Below are positions 9,701 through 17,960 of a DNA stretch of 64,000 nucleotides, in pieces; position 1 is the first letter of the stretch, and the number at the start of each line of letters is the position of its first letter. This stretch comes from CAXXOK01 sp001604115 (lineage in GTDB: Bacteria > Bacillota > Clostridia > Christensenellales > Aristaeellaceae). The translations under genes were made by a program, and so were the position numbers. The notes beneath the pieces are model-generated. The model made no database searches, was not told the origin of the DNA, and was given only the letters and a program-made list of their open reading frames with translations. The DNA is taken from the NCBI GenBank assembly GCA_034928535.1, contig JAYFOV010000043.1:1-64000 (forward strand), given 5' to 3'.

Positions 9701-9921
9701 GCTATGTGACCGATGGCAAACTCCAGCGCAACGCGCAGGTTCGCCTGCTGCGTGACAACGTGGTCGTGTTTGAAGGCAAACTGTCCTCCCTGAAGCGCTT
9801 CAAGGATGATGCGAAGGAAGTGGCACAGAGCTTTGAGTGCGGCGCCAGCCTGGAGGGTTTCAACGATATCAAAGAGGGCGACGTGGTCGAGTGCTTCGTC
9901 ATGGAGCTGATCGAGCGCTGA
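6793..9921 (+). CDS. infB: Translation initiation factor IF-2
   Basis: A 1042-residue GTPase that places initiator tRNA on the ribosome. The G motifs are clear: GHVDHGKTS (from about residue 552), GGITQHIGAY, DTPGHEAF and NKMDKA. IF2 domains II to IV follow to the C terminus. The N-terminal half is unusual. After an Ala/Pro/Lys-rich linker come many copies of a Gly-Arg-Pro-Ala-Asn-Pro-Gln repeat alternating with GPYGRPANPQ and GGFGRP units, spanning roughly residues 190-390. Typical Bacillota IF2 is 700-900 residues long, and the excess is this repeat tract. It is translationally coupled to ylxQ. Confidence 0.97.
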   Translation: MTKVKLKDATKDLLKDAETVMESVASVRKGADELMQTLRKYENQFAREEELRRAEEKQAEQARLQQQHTKAYTMPDSEEEAAAPKAATAAVSAPVATPETQKAEVKPVQKAAAVKAPEASVTTAGKDAAPTAETSAVQASVAEATPKAEPVKVEPAKATMPAAAEAVAPVAKPAPSTPAAPMAATPVAAQPVQSAPAAAPANRPAPVAGAPVVGSAPRPAQPMRQPMPAAPQGGFGRPANPQGPYGRPANPPQGGFGRPANPQGAAPQGGFGRPANPQGPYGRPANPQGPYGRPANPQGAAPQGGFARPANPQGGYARPANPSGPYGRPANPQGPYGRPVGGPGGAPQGGFGRPAGGPGARPAGGFNRPAGGPGRPMGGARPGKGPELTPAMEKERVSNYDPNKKSYMRQHDPERVAKNRKQLARENFNGIDDDVVRGGRRARAKKPSAQMMMAPIRIEKAYMTAETITVKDLTERIGKPAGDILKKLLLLGIMANINNELDFDTASLVCNEFGVELELNIAKTAEDALTESDVEDAEEDLMPRPPVITIMGHVDHGKTSLLDYIRHTHVTAGEAGGITQHIGAYTVSMTNRSITFLDTPGHEAFTAMRARGTQSTDIAVLVVAADDGVMPQTIESINHAKAAEVPIIVAINKMDKAGADPERVKQALTAYNLVPEEWGGDTIMVPVSATTGDGVDNLLEMILLQADVLQLRANPNRMAKGVIIEAKLDKARGPVATVLVQNGTLHVGDNIVVGLASGRVRAMVNDKGERVETAGPSTPVEVSGFSEVPSAGDDMMAVTDDHLGRQVVQERRDKIKVARVASSTTKLSLDNLFSQIAADKCVTLNLIIKADVQGSVEAVKQALEKLSNDHVRVRVLHSGVGAITKDDVNLASAFSAIIIGFNIRPDNNARDMAEREGVDIRLYRIIYQAIEDVEKAMKGLLAPEYKEVLLGHAEVRNVFKITGAGTVAGCYVTDGKLQRNAQVRLLRDNVVVFEGKLSSLKRFKDDAKEVAQSFECGASLEGFNDIKEGDVVECFVMELIER

Positions 9922-9966
9922 GCGGCGTTGTTGCCCGGTTCTCGCTCGCAAACAAGGAGATAAGAC

Positions 9967-10332
9967 TTGAGCTATCAACGTATTGACCGCATCAGCGAGG
10001 AAGTCCGCCGGGAGGTGGATGCGATCATCCGCAGCGAGTTGCACGATCCGCGCATCAAGGGCACGTTCAGCGTGACCCGCGCGGACGTGACGCGGGATCT
10101 GCGCTATGCGAAAATCTACATCAGCATCCTGGAGGAGGCAGACCACAAACCCATGATGGTCGCGCTCAAAAGCGCGGCTGGGTTTGTGCGTCATGCCTTG
10201 GGCAAGCGGATGATCATCCGCTATGCCCCGGAAATCCTGTTTGAACTGGATCACAATATCGAATACGGCGTCCACATCGCAACGGTGCTCAAACAAGTGC
10301 AACCGGAGGTGCAAACAAGCGATGATGAATGA
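9967..10332 (+). CDS. rbfA: Ribosome-binding factor A
   Basis: A 121-residue late 30S maturation factor. The RIDRISEEVRREVDAIIRSE start and DVTRDLRYAKIYISIL block match RbfA. The start is TTG at 9967, preceded by AAGGAGATAAGAC. It follows infB by 45 nt and its last 11 nt overlap nrnA, consistent with coupled translation. Confidence 0.93.
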   Translation: MSYQRIDRISEEVRREVDAIIRSELHDPRIKGTFSVTRADVTRDLRYAKIYISILEEADHKPMMVALKSAAGFVRHALGKRMIIRYAPEILFELDHNIEYGVHIATVLKQVQPEVQTSDDE

Positions 10333-11320
10333 ACGCTACCAACTGCAAGCGCTGCTGTCCGCGATCCAAAACGCGGACAGCATCCTGCTGTTTCCGCACA
10401 TCTCCCCGGATGGGGATACCATCGGCAGCACGCTGGCGCTTAAAATGCTTCTGACCAGGCTCCAAAAGTGCGTGACCGTGGTACTGGACGATACGCCGCC
10501 GGAAAACCTTTCTTTTTTGCCGGATATTTACAGCATCCGGCATTTTGAGGAAGCGTCCAAGGTTGTGCATGTGACGGACAACACCCTGGCCATTGCCGTG
10601 GATGCAGGCGGGGACGAACGGCTTGGCAACGCGCTGCCGTTTTTCCAGAGCTTCCAGCACACTGCGCAGATTGACCACCACCCAACTAACCCTGGCTATG
10701 CCGGCATCAACGTGATCGACGATGAAGCCTCGGCGACGGCCATCCTCATCAGCCGAATCTTCGAAGCGTTTGAGTTGCCTATCCAGCGGGAAGAGGCCAT
10801 TTGCCTGTATACCGGGCTGTCGACAGACACAGGTAATTTTGTGTACAAAAACACAACGGCCGAAGCCTTTCAGCTCATGGCCAAGCTCATGGAGGCGGGA
10901 TTGCCCATTGCCACCTATGCGCGCATCTTATTCCGCTGCAAGGAAAAGGAGCACATTGCCCTGCTGGGGAAAGCGTTGCCCACCATGCGCTACTTGTGCG
11001 GCGGTGAGATTGCAGGCATGCACATCCCTTATGCGCAGATCCGCGAAGCGGGCGCAAGCAGTGAGCATGCGGATGGCGTGGTAGATTATGCGATTGATTC
11101 GGCTGGCGTCAAGATGGCCTATTTTGCCCGAGAAACGGAAAATGGACAGGTCAAGTGCAGCCTGCGCGCCTTGACGCCCTACCGCGTGGATGGCGTGGCA
11201 GCCATGCTGGGCGGCGGTGGGCATCAACTGGCTGCCGGATGTACCATGGAAGGGCCACTGGATGCGGCAGTCCGTACCGTGGAGGCAGCCATGCAGGAAG
11301 CCTATCTCGGGGGCGCATGA
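10322..11320 (+). CDS. nrnA: DHH/DHHA1 phosphoesterase, NrnA-like nanoRNase
   Basis: About 332 residues. Motifs of the DHH family are present in order: SPDGDTIGS, AVDAGGDERLGN, IDHHPTN (the DHH motif), GLSTDTGNF and the C-terminal GGGGHQLAAGC of DHHA1. NrnA degrades 2-5 nt RNAs and pAp. Two adjacent ATGs (10322, 10325) lie inside the rbfA end; the first is annotated. Its place between rbfA and truB is conserved in Bacillota. Confidence 0.93.
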   Translation: MMNERYQLQALLSAIQNADSILLFPHISPDGDTIGSTLALKMLLTRLQKCVTVVLDDTPPENLSFLPDIYSIRHFEEASKVVHVTDNTLAIAVDAGGDERLGNALPFFQSFQHTAQIDHHPTNPGYAGINVIDDEASATAILISRIFEAFELPIQREEAICLYTGLSTDTGNFVYKNTTAEAFQLMAKLMEAGLPIATYARILFRCKEKEHIALLGKALPTMRYLCGGEIAGMHIPYAQIREAGASSEHADGVVDYAIDSAGVKMAYFARETENGQVKCSLRALTPYRVDGVAAMLGGGGHQLAAGCTMEGPLDAAVRTVEAAMQEAYLGGA

Positions 11321-11321
11321 T

Positions 11322-12239
11322 ATGACACAGCAAACCTTGCCGCAAACGCCAGTCGATTGCGGCTTTTTGAACGTTCTCAAGCCGCCGGGCATGAGTTCGG
11401 CAGCGGTCGTCGGGCGAGTACGCCGCCTGCTGCAGGGCGCAAAGGTCGGGCATGCCGGCACGCTGGATCCGGAGGCAGCAGGTGTGCTGCCCCTGATGAT
11501 CGGCAAAGCAGCCCGCTTGTTTGATTACTTGCAGGACAAGCAAAAGGAGTACGTGGCTGAGGTTGCCTTTGGGCAGGCGACTGATACGCAGGACGCACAA
11601 GGTTCTGTGCTGGCGGTAGGCGCCAACATCCCGGATGAAGCCGCCATGCGCGCCGTCTTGCCAGCATTTCAGGGCGATTTGATGCAAACACCGCCGATGT
11701 ACAGTGCGCTCAAACGCGATGGCCGCCGCTTGTACGACCTGGCACGCAAAGGGGAGCAAGTTGCTGTAGACGCGCGCCCGGTCACAGTGCATGCGCTTTC
11801 GTTGCAGGGCATGATGCCGCGCAGCGGCGCACTGCTCCGGGTAGCCTGCTCCAAAGGCTTCTATGTGCGCACCTTGTGCCATGATCTGGGGCAAGCGCTG
11901 GGTTGTCCGGCGCACATGCGGTTTTTGCTGCGCACCCGCTCCGGCAGTTTTACCCTGGACACGGCGCACACACTGGAATCCCTGGCCATGGCCGCAGACG
12001 CAGGCACGGTGCCCACACTGCTGCTGCCCATGGATTTGCCTCTGGCGCATTTGCCCAGAGTGGATGTGCCTTTGCGGTTGCAAAAACCGCTGATTAACGG
12101 CATCCCCCTACGCTTGGATGCGTTGCCCGCCCTGCCGACAACCGAAAAACCCATCCGCATGTACGTGGCGGGTGTGCTGACGGCCATTGGCGAGCAGCAG
12201 GGAGAACTGCTGCGGGTGCGCACGTGGCTTGGCGCATAG
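11322..12239 (+). CDS. truB: tRNA pseudouridine-55 synthase TruB
   Basis: About 305 residues. TruB isomerises U55 in the T loop of tRNAs. The catalytic loop GHAGTLDPEAAGVLP contains the active-site aspartate, preceded by the LNVLKPPGMSSAAVV start. The RTLCHDLGQALGC block and a PUA-like tail follow. ATG at 11322 begins one base after the nrnA stop, so the two are coupled. Confidence 0.95.
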   Translation: MTQQTLPQTPVDCGFLNVLKPPGMSSAAVVGRVRRLLQGAKVGHAGTLDPEAAGVLPLMIGKAARLFDYLQDKQKEYVAEVAFGQATDTQDAQGSVLAVGANIPDEAAMRAVLPAFQGDLMQTPPMYSALKRDGRRLYDLARKGEQVAVDARPVTVHALSLQGMMPRSGALLRVACSKGFYVRTLCHDLGQALGCPAHMRFLLRTRSGSFTLDTAHTLESLAMAADAGTVPTLLLPMDLPLAHLPRVDVPLRLQKPLINGIPLRLDALPALPTTEKPIRMYVAGVLTAIGEQQGELLRVRTWLGA

Positions 12240-12270
12240 CGGGATCGTGCACAGAATGGGAGAATGATCG

Positions 12271-13065
12271 ATGCAGATATCGCTGGATGGGCGCATGAGC
12301 GCAAGCGGATCCGTCGTTGCACTGGGCATGTTTGACGGTGTGCACATCGGGCACCGCGTTTTGTTGGCCAAGGCGAAGGCGGCCGCCGTGCAGGCTGGGG
12401 TGCCCATGGTGGTGCACACGTTTGCGGAGCATCCGCTCAAACGGATCGACCCGGAGCGCGTGCCGCCGCTGCTCACGACGCTAACGGAGCGTATGGCCTT
12501 GATCGAGGCCGCTGGCGCTGACATCTTTTCCGCAGTGGCCTTTACGGATGCCTTGCGGGATATGCCACCCGAGGATTTTGTAGGGCATCTGGTGCAGCAG
12601 TGGAAACCCCGCGCCGTGGTGGTGGGTTTCAATTATACCTTTGGCCGCAAAGGAGAAGGAACGCCGCACCTGCTGCACGAGCTAGGGCACGCCTTGGGCT
12701 TTCAAACGTATGTCGTTCCGGCAATCCAGTTGGATGGGAGGCCGGTCAGCGCCACCATCGTACGTGGTTATCTGATGGACGGCGCGCCGGAGCAGGTGCG
12801 TCCATTGCTGGGGCGTGCCTATAGCATGCGCGTTGCGGTGCAGCACAGTGCTGCACAATGGCTGCTTCCGTTGGATGCCGAAAAACTCGCCATGCCCGTC
12901 GGCTGCTATCGCGCCCGGCTGGAAACGCAAAACGCCAACTTCCCGGTGGTGGTGCAGGTGTATGCCGATGGCAGGATGCAGTGCCGCAGCACGGCGCCCA
13001 TTGCGCTGCCGGGTGAAGCGCAGGTGGCCTTCCTGACGGCATGGCCGCGCAAGGCGATAGCCTGA
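12271..13065 (+). CDS. ribF: RibF-like FAD synthetase with degenerate flavokinase domain
   Basis: A 264-residue protein. Residues 15-190 are the nucleotidyltransferase (FMN adenylyltransferase) domain: ALGMFDGVHIGHR, the DFVGHL block, GFNYTFGRKGEG and SATIVRGYL. Bifunctional RibF proteins are about 310 residues long and carry a riboflavin-kinase domain with a GFPTAN phosphate-binding motif. Here the C-terminal 75 residues hold no such motif and are shorter. The protein may therefore make FAD from FMN only. It ends the truB-ribF part of the cluster, 31 nt after truB. Confidence 0.85.
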   Translation: MQISLDGRMSASGSVVALGMFDGVHIGHRVLLAKAKAAAVQAGVPMVVHTFAEHPLKRIDPERVPPLLTTLTERMALIEAAGADIFSAVAFTDALRDMPPEDFVGHLVQQWKPRAVVVGFNYTFGRKGEGTPHLLHELGHALGFQTYVVPAIQLDGRPVSATIVRGYLMDGAPEQVRPLLGRAYSMRVAVQHSAAQWLLPLDAEKLAMPVGCYRARLETQNANFPVVVQVYADGRMQCRSTAPIALPGEAQVAFLTAWPRKAIA

Positions 13066-13103
13066 AAAGCGCCCGCCCATACGGGAATATTTTCCTTGCT
13101 AGG

Positions 13104-13132
13104 TTTACAAACTGTCGGATGCATGATACAAT
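13104..13132 (+). promoter_or_regulatory. Promoter of rpsO-pnp
   Basis: TTTACA, a 17-nt spacer and TACAAT. A roughly 120-nt leader precedes rpsO, a place where S15 autoregulatory structures are known in other bacteria; no specific fold is claimed here. Confidence 0.72.
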
Positions 13133-13257
13133 CAAAGCTGTGCTTTAATGCAGTGGATGAACCGCAGCCGCAGACGCACGTGTGCCAGCGGCGGCCTATG
13201 GTTGCGGCGATTACCGCGGAGCGCCTATGCGCTACCAAATAAGGAGGCGTTTTTTCC

Positions 13258-13512
13258 ATGATCAAGTCCGAAATCATCCAGACGTATGCCCGCCATGAAG
13301 GCGATACCGGCTCCCCCGAAGTGCAGATCGCTCTGCTGACGGAGCGCATCAACCACCTCAACGAGCATCTGCAGAGCAACAAGAAGGATCACCACAGCCG
13401 CCGTGGTTTGCTGCTGATGGTTGGTAAGCGCCGTGGCCTGCTGGATTATCTCAAGAAGACCAACATCGAAAGCTATCGTGAGCTGATCGCGCAGCTTGGC
13501 CTTCGTAAGTAA
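13258..13512 (+). CDS. rpsO: 30S ribosomal protein S15
   Basis: 84 residues binding the central domain of 16S rRNA. The signatures HEGDTGSPEVQIALLTERI, DHHSRRGLL and VGKRRGLLDYL are all present. It starts about 5 residues later than Bacillus S15 but keeps the core. AAGGAGG precedes the ATG. Followed by a strong hairpin and then pnp, the widely conserved rpsO-pnp pair. Confidence 0.97.
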   Translation: MIKSEIIQTYARHEGDTGSPEVQIALLTERINHLNEHLQSNKKDHHSRRGLLLMVGKRRGLLDYLKKTNIESYRELIAQLGLRK

Positions 13513-13534
13513 ACATCGGCATCACACAACCGCG

Positions 13535-13580
13535 CCAGCGGCAGGGAGGGTAGCCCTACCCGCCGCTGGGCGGCTGTTTT
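13535..13580 (+). terminator. rpsO-pnp intercistronic hairpin
   Basis: CCAGCGGC (13535-13542) pairs with GCCGCTGG (13562-13569), with further GGGTAG/CTACCC pairing inside, followed by a short TTTT at 13577-13580. It could be a leaky terminator or an RNase processing site like that between rpsO and pnp in E. coli. Confidence 0.65.
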
Positions 13581-13682
13581 GCACTGGGCGAGAAGGTGTT
13601 TCGCCAAAGAGGTTGCCCAGACGAGGCGACCCATGGAGTTGCGCTGGGCAACGAGGCCTGTGCGCAGGAAGAGGAGAAGGAA

Positions 13683-15863
13683 ATGGACTACAAGGCATTT
13701 ACCACAGAGTTGGCGGGTCGCCAGCTTACCATTGAATTTGGAAAATACGCCCAGCAGGCGGCTGGTTCGGCGTTTGTGCGCTATGGCGAGACCGTCGTCA
13801 TGGTCAACGCTACCATGTCAGAAAACGTTCGCGAAGGCGTGGACTTTTTCCCGCTATCTGTGGATTTTGAGGAGAAGCAGTATTCCGTGGGCAAGATCCC
13901 CGGAGGCTTCATTAAAAGGGAAGGCCGCCCTACCGAAAAGGCAACGCTGACATGCCGCCTGATTGACCGCCCGCTTCGCCCGCTGTTCCCCAAGGGGATG
14001 CGCAACGATGTGCAGGTGGTGGCCACCGTCCTGTCCGTTGATAAAGACATTCCCCCGGAAGTGCCGGCGATGATCGGTTCCTCTGCTGCGCTGGCCATCA
14101 GCAACATCCCCTGGAACGGCCCCACAGGCACGGTGGTGGTCGGCAGTGTGGATGGCAAGCTGGTGGTGAACCCCGATCAGGCGCAGCGGGACAAGAGTTC
14201 CCTGCATGTGACCGTGAGCGGCACCAAGGACGCCGTGCTCATGGTGGAAGCCGGCGCCAATGAGGTTTCCGAGGAAGAAATGCTCAGCGCGATCATGCTG
14301 GCTCATGACGAGATCAAGAAGATTGTTGCCTTCATCGAAGGCATCGTGAGCGAGATCGGCAAAGAAAAGGTCACGGTCAAGCTGTCTGTGACCGGCGATG
14401 ATATCAAGGCTGCCGTGCGCGAGTTTGCCTATGACAAGTGCGTGTGGACCTTCTCCACGCAGGTGCGCACCGAGCGTCAGCAGCGTGAGGAGCAGACCAA
14501 GCAGGAGACCATGGAGCACTTTGCCGAGCAGTTTGCCGGCCGTATGGGTGAGGTGGGCGATGCCCTCTACGCGCTCAACAAAGAAATCATGCGCCGCAAG
14601 ATCCTGGATGAGGGCATCCGCGCCGATGGCCGCGGCCTGACCGATGTGCGCCCCATCTGGTGCGAAGTCGGCGTGCTGCCGCGCACCCATGGCAGCGCTA
14701 TCTTTACCCGTGGCGAAACGCAGGCGCTCACCGTGACCACGTTGGGCTCCATGAGCGATGTGCAGATGCTCGACGGTCTGGGCACGGAGGATTTCAAGCG
14801 TTACATTCACCACTACAACATGCCGCCCTACGCAACCGGTGAAGCGGGCCGCATGAAGAGCCCCGGCCGCCGCGAGATCGGCCATGGTGCGCTGGCGGAG
14901 CGTGCGCTGCTGCCTGTGGTGCCCGGCGAGGATGAGTTCCCCTATGCGCTGCGTCTGGTGAGCGAGATCCTGGGCAGCAACGGTTCCAGCTCCATGGCTT
15001 CCGTGTGCGGCAGCACGCTGAGCATGATGGATGCCGGTGTGCCCATCAAGGCACCCGTGGCAGGCGTGGCCATGGGTCTGATCAAGGATAACACCAGCGA
15101 TAAGGTCGCGGTGCTCACCGATATTCAGGGCCTGGAAGATTTCCTGGGCGATATGGACTTCAAGGTGGCAGGTACGGTCAAGGGCATCACCGCCATTCAG
15201 ATGGACATCAAGATCGCGGGCATTGACCGCATGATTTTGGAAAAGGCGCTGGCTCAGGCGCGTGTGGGTCGCCTGCACATCATGCAGGAAATGCTCAAGA
15301 CGATCGATCAGCCGCGTGAGCGCATGAGCAAGTATGCGCCCAAGATCATCCGCTTCACCATCAATCCGGAGAAGATCCGCGAGGTCATTGGACCAGGCGG
15401 CAAGATGATCAACAAGATCATTGCGGAAACCGGCGTGAAGATTGATATCGAGGACGATGGCCGCGTGTACATCGCCACCCCCGACGAAGCCGCCGCCAAC
15501 AAGGCCAAGAAGATCATCGAAGGCATCGCCAAGGATGTGGAAGTCGGCGATGTGTACATGGGTAAAGTGGTGCGCATCATGAACTTTGGCGCATTCATTG
15601 AGCTCACCGGCGGTAAGGATGGCATGCTGCACATCAGCAAGATGGCCAACCACCGTGTGGAAAAGGTCGAAGATGTCATGAACATCGGCGATGAGATCGA
15701 GGTCAAAGTGAACGAGATCGATTCGCAGGGTCGCGTGAACCTGATCCGCAACGATATTACCTATGCCGGCGGCAGCAGCATCAGCGGTGGTGGCAGCAGC
15801 AGCGATCATCGCCGCCCCCCGCGCCGCGATGGCCGACCCTTCGGCGGCAACGACCGTAACTAA
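13683..15863 (+). CDS. pnp: Polyribonucleotide nucleotidyltransferase (PNPase)
   Basis: A 726-residue phosphorolytic 3'-5' exoribonuclease. Two RNase PH domains flank a helical domain, followed by a KH domain (IREVIGPGGKMINKII, from about residue 563) and an S1 domain (GDVYMGKVVRIMNFGAFIEL, from about 620). It ends in a Ser/Gly-rich then Arg-rich tail. ATG at 13683 has AGGAGAAGGAA upstream; frames starting at 13596 add a non-conserved extension. It probably shares the rpsO promoter. Confidence 0.97.
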   Translation: MDYKAFTTELAGRQLTIEFGKYAQQAAGSAFVRYGETVVMVNATMSENVREGVDFFPLSVDFEEKQYSVGKIPGGFIKREGRPTEKATLTCRLIDRPLRPLFPKGMRNDVQVVATVLSVDKDIPPEVPAMIGSSAALAISNIPWNGPTGTVVVGSVDGKLVVNPDQAQRDKSSLHVTVSGTKDAVLMVEAGANEVSEEEMLSAIMLAHDEIKKIVAFIEGIVSEIGKEKVTVKLSVTGDDIKAAVREFAYDKCVWTFSTQVRTERQQREEQTKQETMEHFAEQFAGRMGEVGDALYALNKEIMRRKILDEGIRADGRGLTDVRPIWCEVGVLPRTHGSAIFTRGETQALTVTTLGSMSDVQMLDGLGTEDFKRYIHHYNMPPYATGEAGRMKSPGRREIGHGALAERALLPVVPGEDEFPYALRLVSEILGSNGSSSMASVCGSTLSMMDAGVPIKAPVAGVAMGLIKDNTSDKVAVLTDIQGLEDFLGDMDFKVAGTVKGITAIQMDIKIAGIDRMILEKALAQARVGRLHIMQEMLKTIDQPRERMSKYAPKIIRFTINPEKIREVIGPGGKMINKIIAETGVKIDIEDDGRVYIATPDEAAANKAKKIIEGIAKDVEVGDVYMGKVVRIMNFGAFIELTGGKDGMLHISKMANHRVEKVEDVMNIGDEIEVKVNEIDSQGRVNLIRNDITYAGGSSISGGGSSSDHRRPPRRDGRPFGGNDRN

Positions 15864-16150
15864 AGCGGTCCGTTGCACCGGTCGCATCCCATGGCCGCAC
15901 GATCCCACACGAGGCAAAGCATAGGCTTCATGCCGTTTGCACGATGGGGGTAAGGTGGCTGGCCATAAGGTTGCCATGAACACCAAGGCACAGCGGCTGC
16001 CGTAAACGTGAACCGGCGGGCATTCCCATGCCCGCGCCCACATTGGGGCATTGTTCGCGCTTGCGGCAGCCTTTTCGATGGTTTCAGACTGCCGTGGGGC
16101 GTGTATTTCCGTTATGGCACCCTACAACTTGCACACGAAAGGGAATGCGA

Positions 16151-17395
16151 ATGTTTCACCAGTATAAGTTACCCAATGGACTGCGTGTGGTGGGCGAACG
16201 CCTCACACATGTGCGCAGCTGCACGGTGGGCGTTTGGGTCAAAGTCGGCTCCATGAACGAATCGGAAACAGAAAATGGTCTCTCCCATTTTATTGAGCAC
16301 ATGGTGTTCAAAGGCACCGAAAAACGCAGCGCCCGGGACATCGCCGAGGAGATGGACGATGTCGGCGGTCAGCTGAACGCCTTTACCAGCAAGGATTGCA
16401 CCAGCTATTACGCCAAGGTGATCGATGAGGATCTGCCCCTTGCGGTGGATATTTTGAGCGACCTGGCGCTGCACCCGCGCTTTGATTCTGCGGAGCTGCA
16501 AAAGGAACGTGGCGTGATCTTGGAGGAAATCGCCATGGTGGAGGACACACCGGAGGATCTGGTGGGCGAGGTGCTCAGCGAGGCGCAGTTTGAAGGCTCA
16601 CTCAGCCGCCCCATTCTGGGTACCAATGAACTGATCCGTGCCTATACGCGGGACGATCTGCTGGATTACTGGCAGCGGCATTATGTGCCGGACAACATGG
16701 TGGTCGCCATTGCGGGCAACTATGATTGGGATCATTTCCTCGCTTTGGTGAACCAGTATTTTGGCGCTTTTGCGCAGGCGGATGTACCGCCTGTGGCGGA
16801 GGAGCAGCGCATCGTGAGCGGCCGCATGGCGCGCGAAAAAGATACCGAGCAACTGCAAATTTCGCTTGGCTATCCGGGTATTGCCATGGGGGATGATGAT
16901 CTTTTTGCGCTTTCGGTTTTTAACAGCGCCATCGGCGGGGGAATGAGCAGCAGGTTGTTCCAGCGCATCCGGGAGGAGCTTGGCATGGCCTACAGCGTCT
17001 ATACCTACCCAACCAGCTATCCCGGGTGCGGTTCTTTTACCATCTACGCGGGCACTTCTCCGGAAAACGGGGAAGTTGTGATTTCGGAGATTCAGAAAGA
17101 GCTGGCCAAAGCGCTGCAAGACGGCTTGACCGAGAAAGAGTTCAAAAGTGCCAAAGCACAGCTAAAGGGCGGGTTTGTGCTGGGGCTGGAAAGCTCCTCC
17201 GGGCGCATGCAATCCATCGGCCGCAGTATGCTGCTGCTGGATCGGCTGCGGGAGCCAGAGGAAACCCTGCATAAAATCGAGGCCGTGACCATGGAGGATG
17301 TGCTGCGCGTAGGGCGCATGGTGCTGGCTGCCAAGCCCAGCGGAGCTATTGTGGGCAAGGATGCACGGCGGTACCTTGCCTTGATAGGGGAGTGA
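16151..17395 (+). CDS. M16 family zinc peptidase (insulinase/MPP-like)
   Basis: A 414-residue peptidase with the inverted zinc motif HFIEH (residues 46-50) and the downstream glutamate region ERGVILEEIAMVEDTPED. The GGGMSSRLFQRIREELGMAY block marks the second half-domain. Homologues downstream of pnp in Bacillota are annotated as processing peptidases (YmxG-like); their substrates are unclear. ATG at 16151 follows GAAAGGGA. No signal peptide is visible, so it is likely cytosolic. Confidence 0.93.
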   Translation: MFHQYKLPNGLRVVGERLTHVRSCTVGVWVKVGSMNESETENGLSHFIEHMVFKGTEKRSARDIAEEMDDVGGQLNAFTSKDCTSYYAKVIDEDLPLAVDILSDLALHPRFDSAELQKERGVILEEIAMVEDTPEDLVGEVLSEAQFEGSLSRPILGTNELIRAYTRDDLLDYWQRHYVPDNMVVAIAGNYDWDHFLALVNQYFGAFAQADVPPVAEEQRIVSGRMAREKDTEQLQISLGYPGIAMGDDDLFALSVFNSAIGGGMSSRLFQRIREELGMAYSVYTYPTSYPGCGSFTIYAGTSPENGEVVISEIQKELAKALQDGLTEKEFKSAKAQLKGGFVLGLESSSGRMQSIGRSMLLLDRLREPEETLHKIEAVTMEDVLRVGRMVLAAKPSGAIVGKDARRYLALIGE

Positions 17396-17400
17396 CAGCC

Positions 17401-17784
17401 ATGGATAAGCTGGAGCATATCTTTGCGTTGCAGCAGGGGTTTCAGGACAAGCTCAAGCAGGAGCGCGGCTTAGCGGAGATTCCGATGGAGCAGTGGCTGC
17501 AAAAGCAGACCCTTGCTATGATCAGCGAATTGGCCGAGCTGCTGGAGGAGGTCAATTTTAAATGGTGGAAAAACCCCCATCCGCTTGATCGGGGTAACAT
17601 CCACGAGGAACTGAGTGATATTCTCCATTTTTTTGTGAGCATGTGCATCGAAGCCGGCATGAGCGCAGACGATCTGTACCGTATGTATGTGGGGAAAAAC
17701 CGGGAGAACATACGCAGGCAGGATGGCCTGAGCGAGAAGCCCGGTTATGCCGTGCAACCGCAGAACGAGGGCGCCAAGCCCTGA
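17401..17784 (+). CDS. dUTP diphosphatase, dUTPase_2 (all-alpha) family
   Basis: About 127 residues. The all-alpha NTP pyrophosphohydrolase metal motif is visible as ELAELLEEVNFKWWK followed by EELSDILHFFVSM. The KNRENIRRQDG...GY end matches dimeric dUTPases. These enzymes convert dUTP to dUMP and keep uracil out of DNA. ATG at 17401 has GGGGAG 8 nt upstream; an alternative GTG at 17392 overlaps the peptidase stop. Confidence 0.85.
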   Translation: MDKLEHIFALQQGFQDKLKQERGLAEIPMEQWLQKQTLAMISELAELLEEVNFKWWKNPHPLDRGNIHEELSDILHFFVSMCIEAGMSADDLYRMYVGKNRENIRRQDGLSEKPGYAVQPQNEGAKP

Positions 17785-17905
17785 CGCAGCCAATGCAGGC
17801 AGAATGTTCCGGCATAGCAGTCATGCATTTGCCTATCTGATCTATGCGCTGGCGAACCATCCGTTAAACCAGGCTAGTATACATGCTTCGCACCGCCGCA
17901 CGCAC

Positions 17906-17955
17906 GCAGGCATAGCAAAAACCCGGCCACTAGGCCGGGTTTTTGCTATGCCTGC
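17906..17955. terminator. Bidirectional terminator between convergent genes
   Basis: A perfect 23-bp inverted repeat with a 4-nt ACTA loop. Runs of five A on the left and five T on the right lie within the stem, so it can act as a rho-independent terminator for the plus-strand dUTPase unit and for the minus-strand secreted-protein unit. Confidence 0.92.
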
Positions 17956-17960
17956 CCCTA

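Noticed and set aside
6583..10314. A 1243-codon open frame on the minus strand opposite infB
   Set aside because: It is a His/Arg/Ala-rich shadow of the conserved IF2 gene and its neighbours, without a ribosome-binding site or homology.
13854..16043. A 729-codon open frame on the minus strand opposite pnp
   Set aside because: Antisense shadow produced by GC-rich codon bias in PNPase; composition (His, Asp, Ala) is typical of such shadows.
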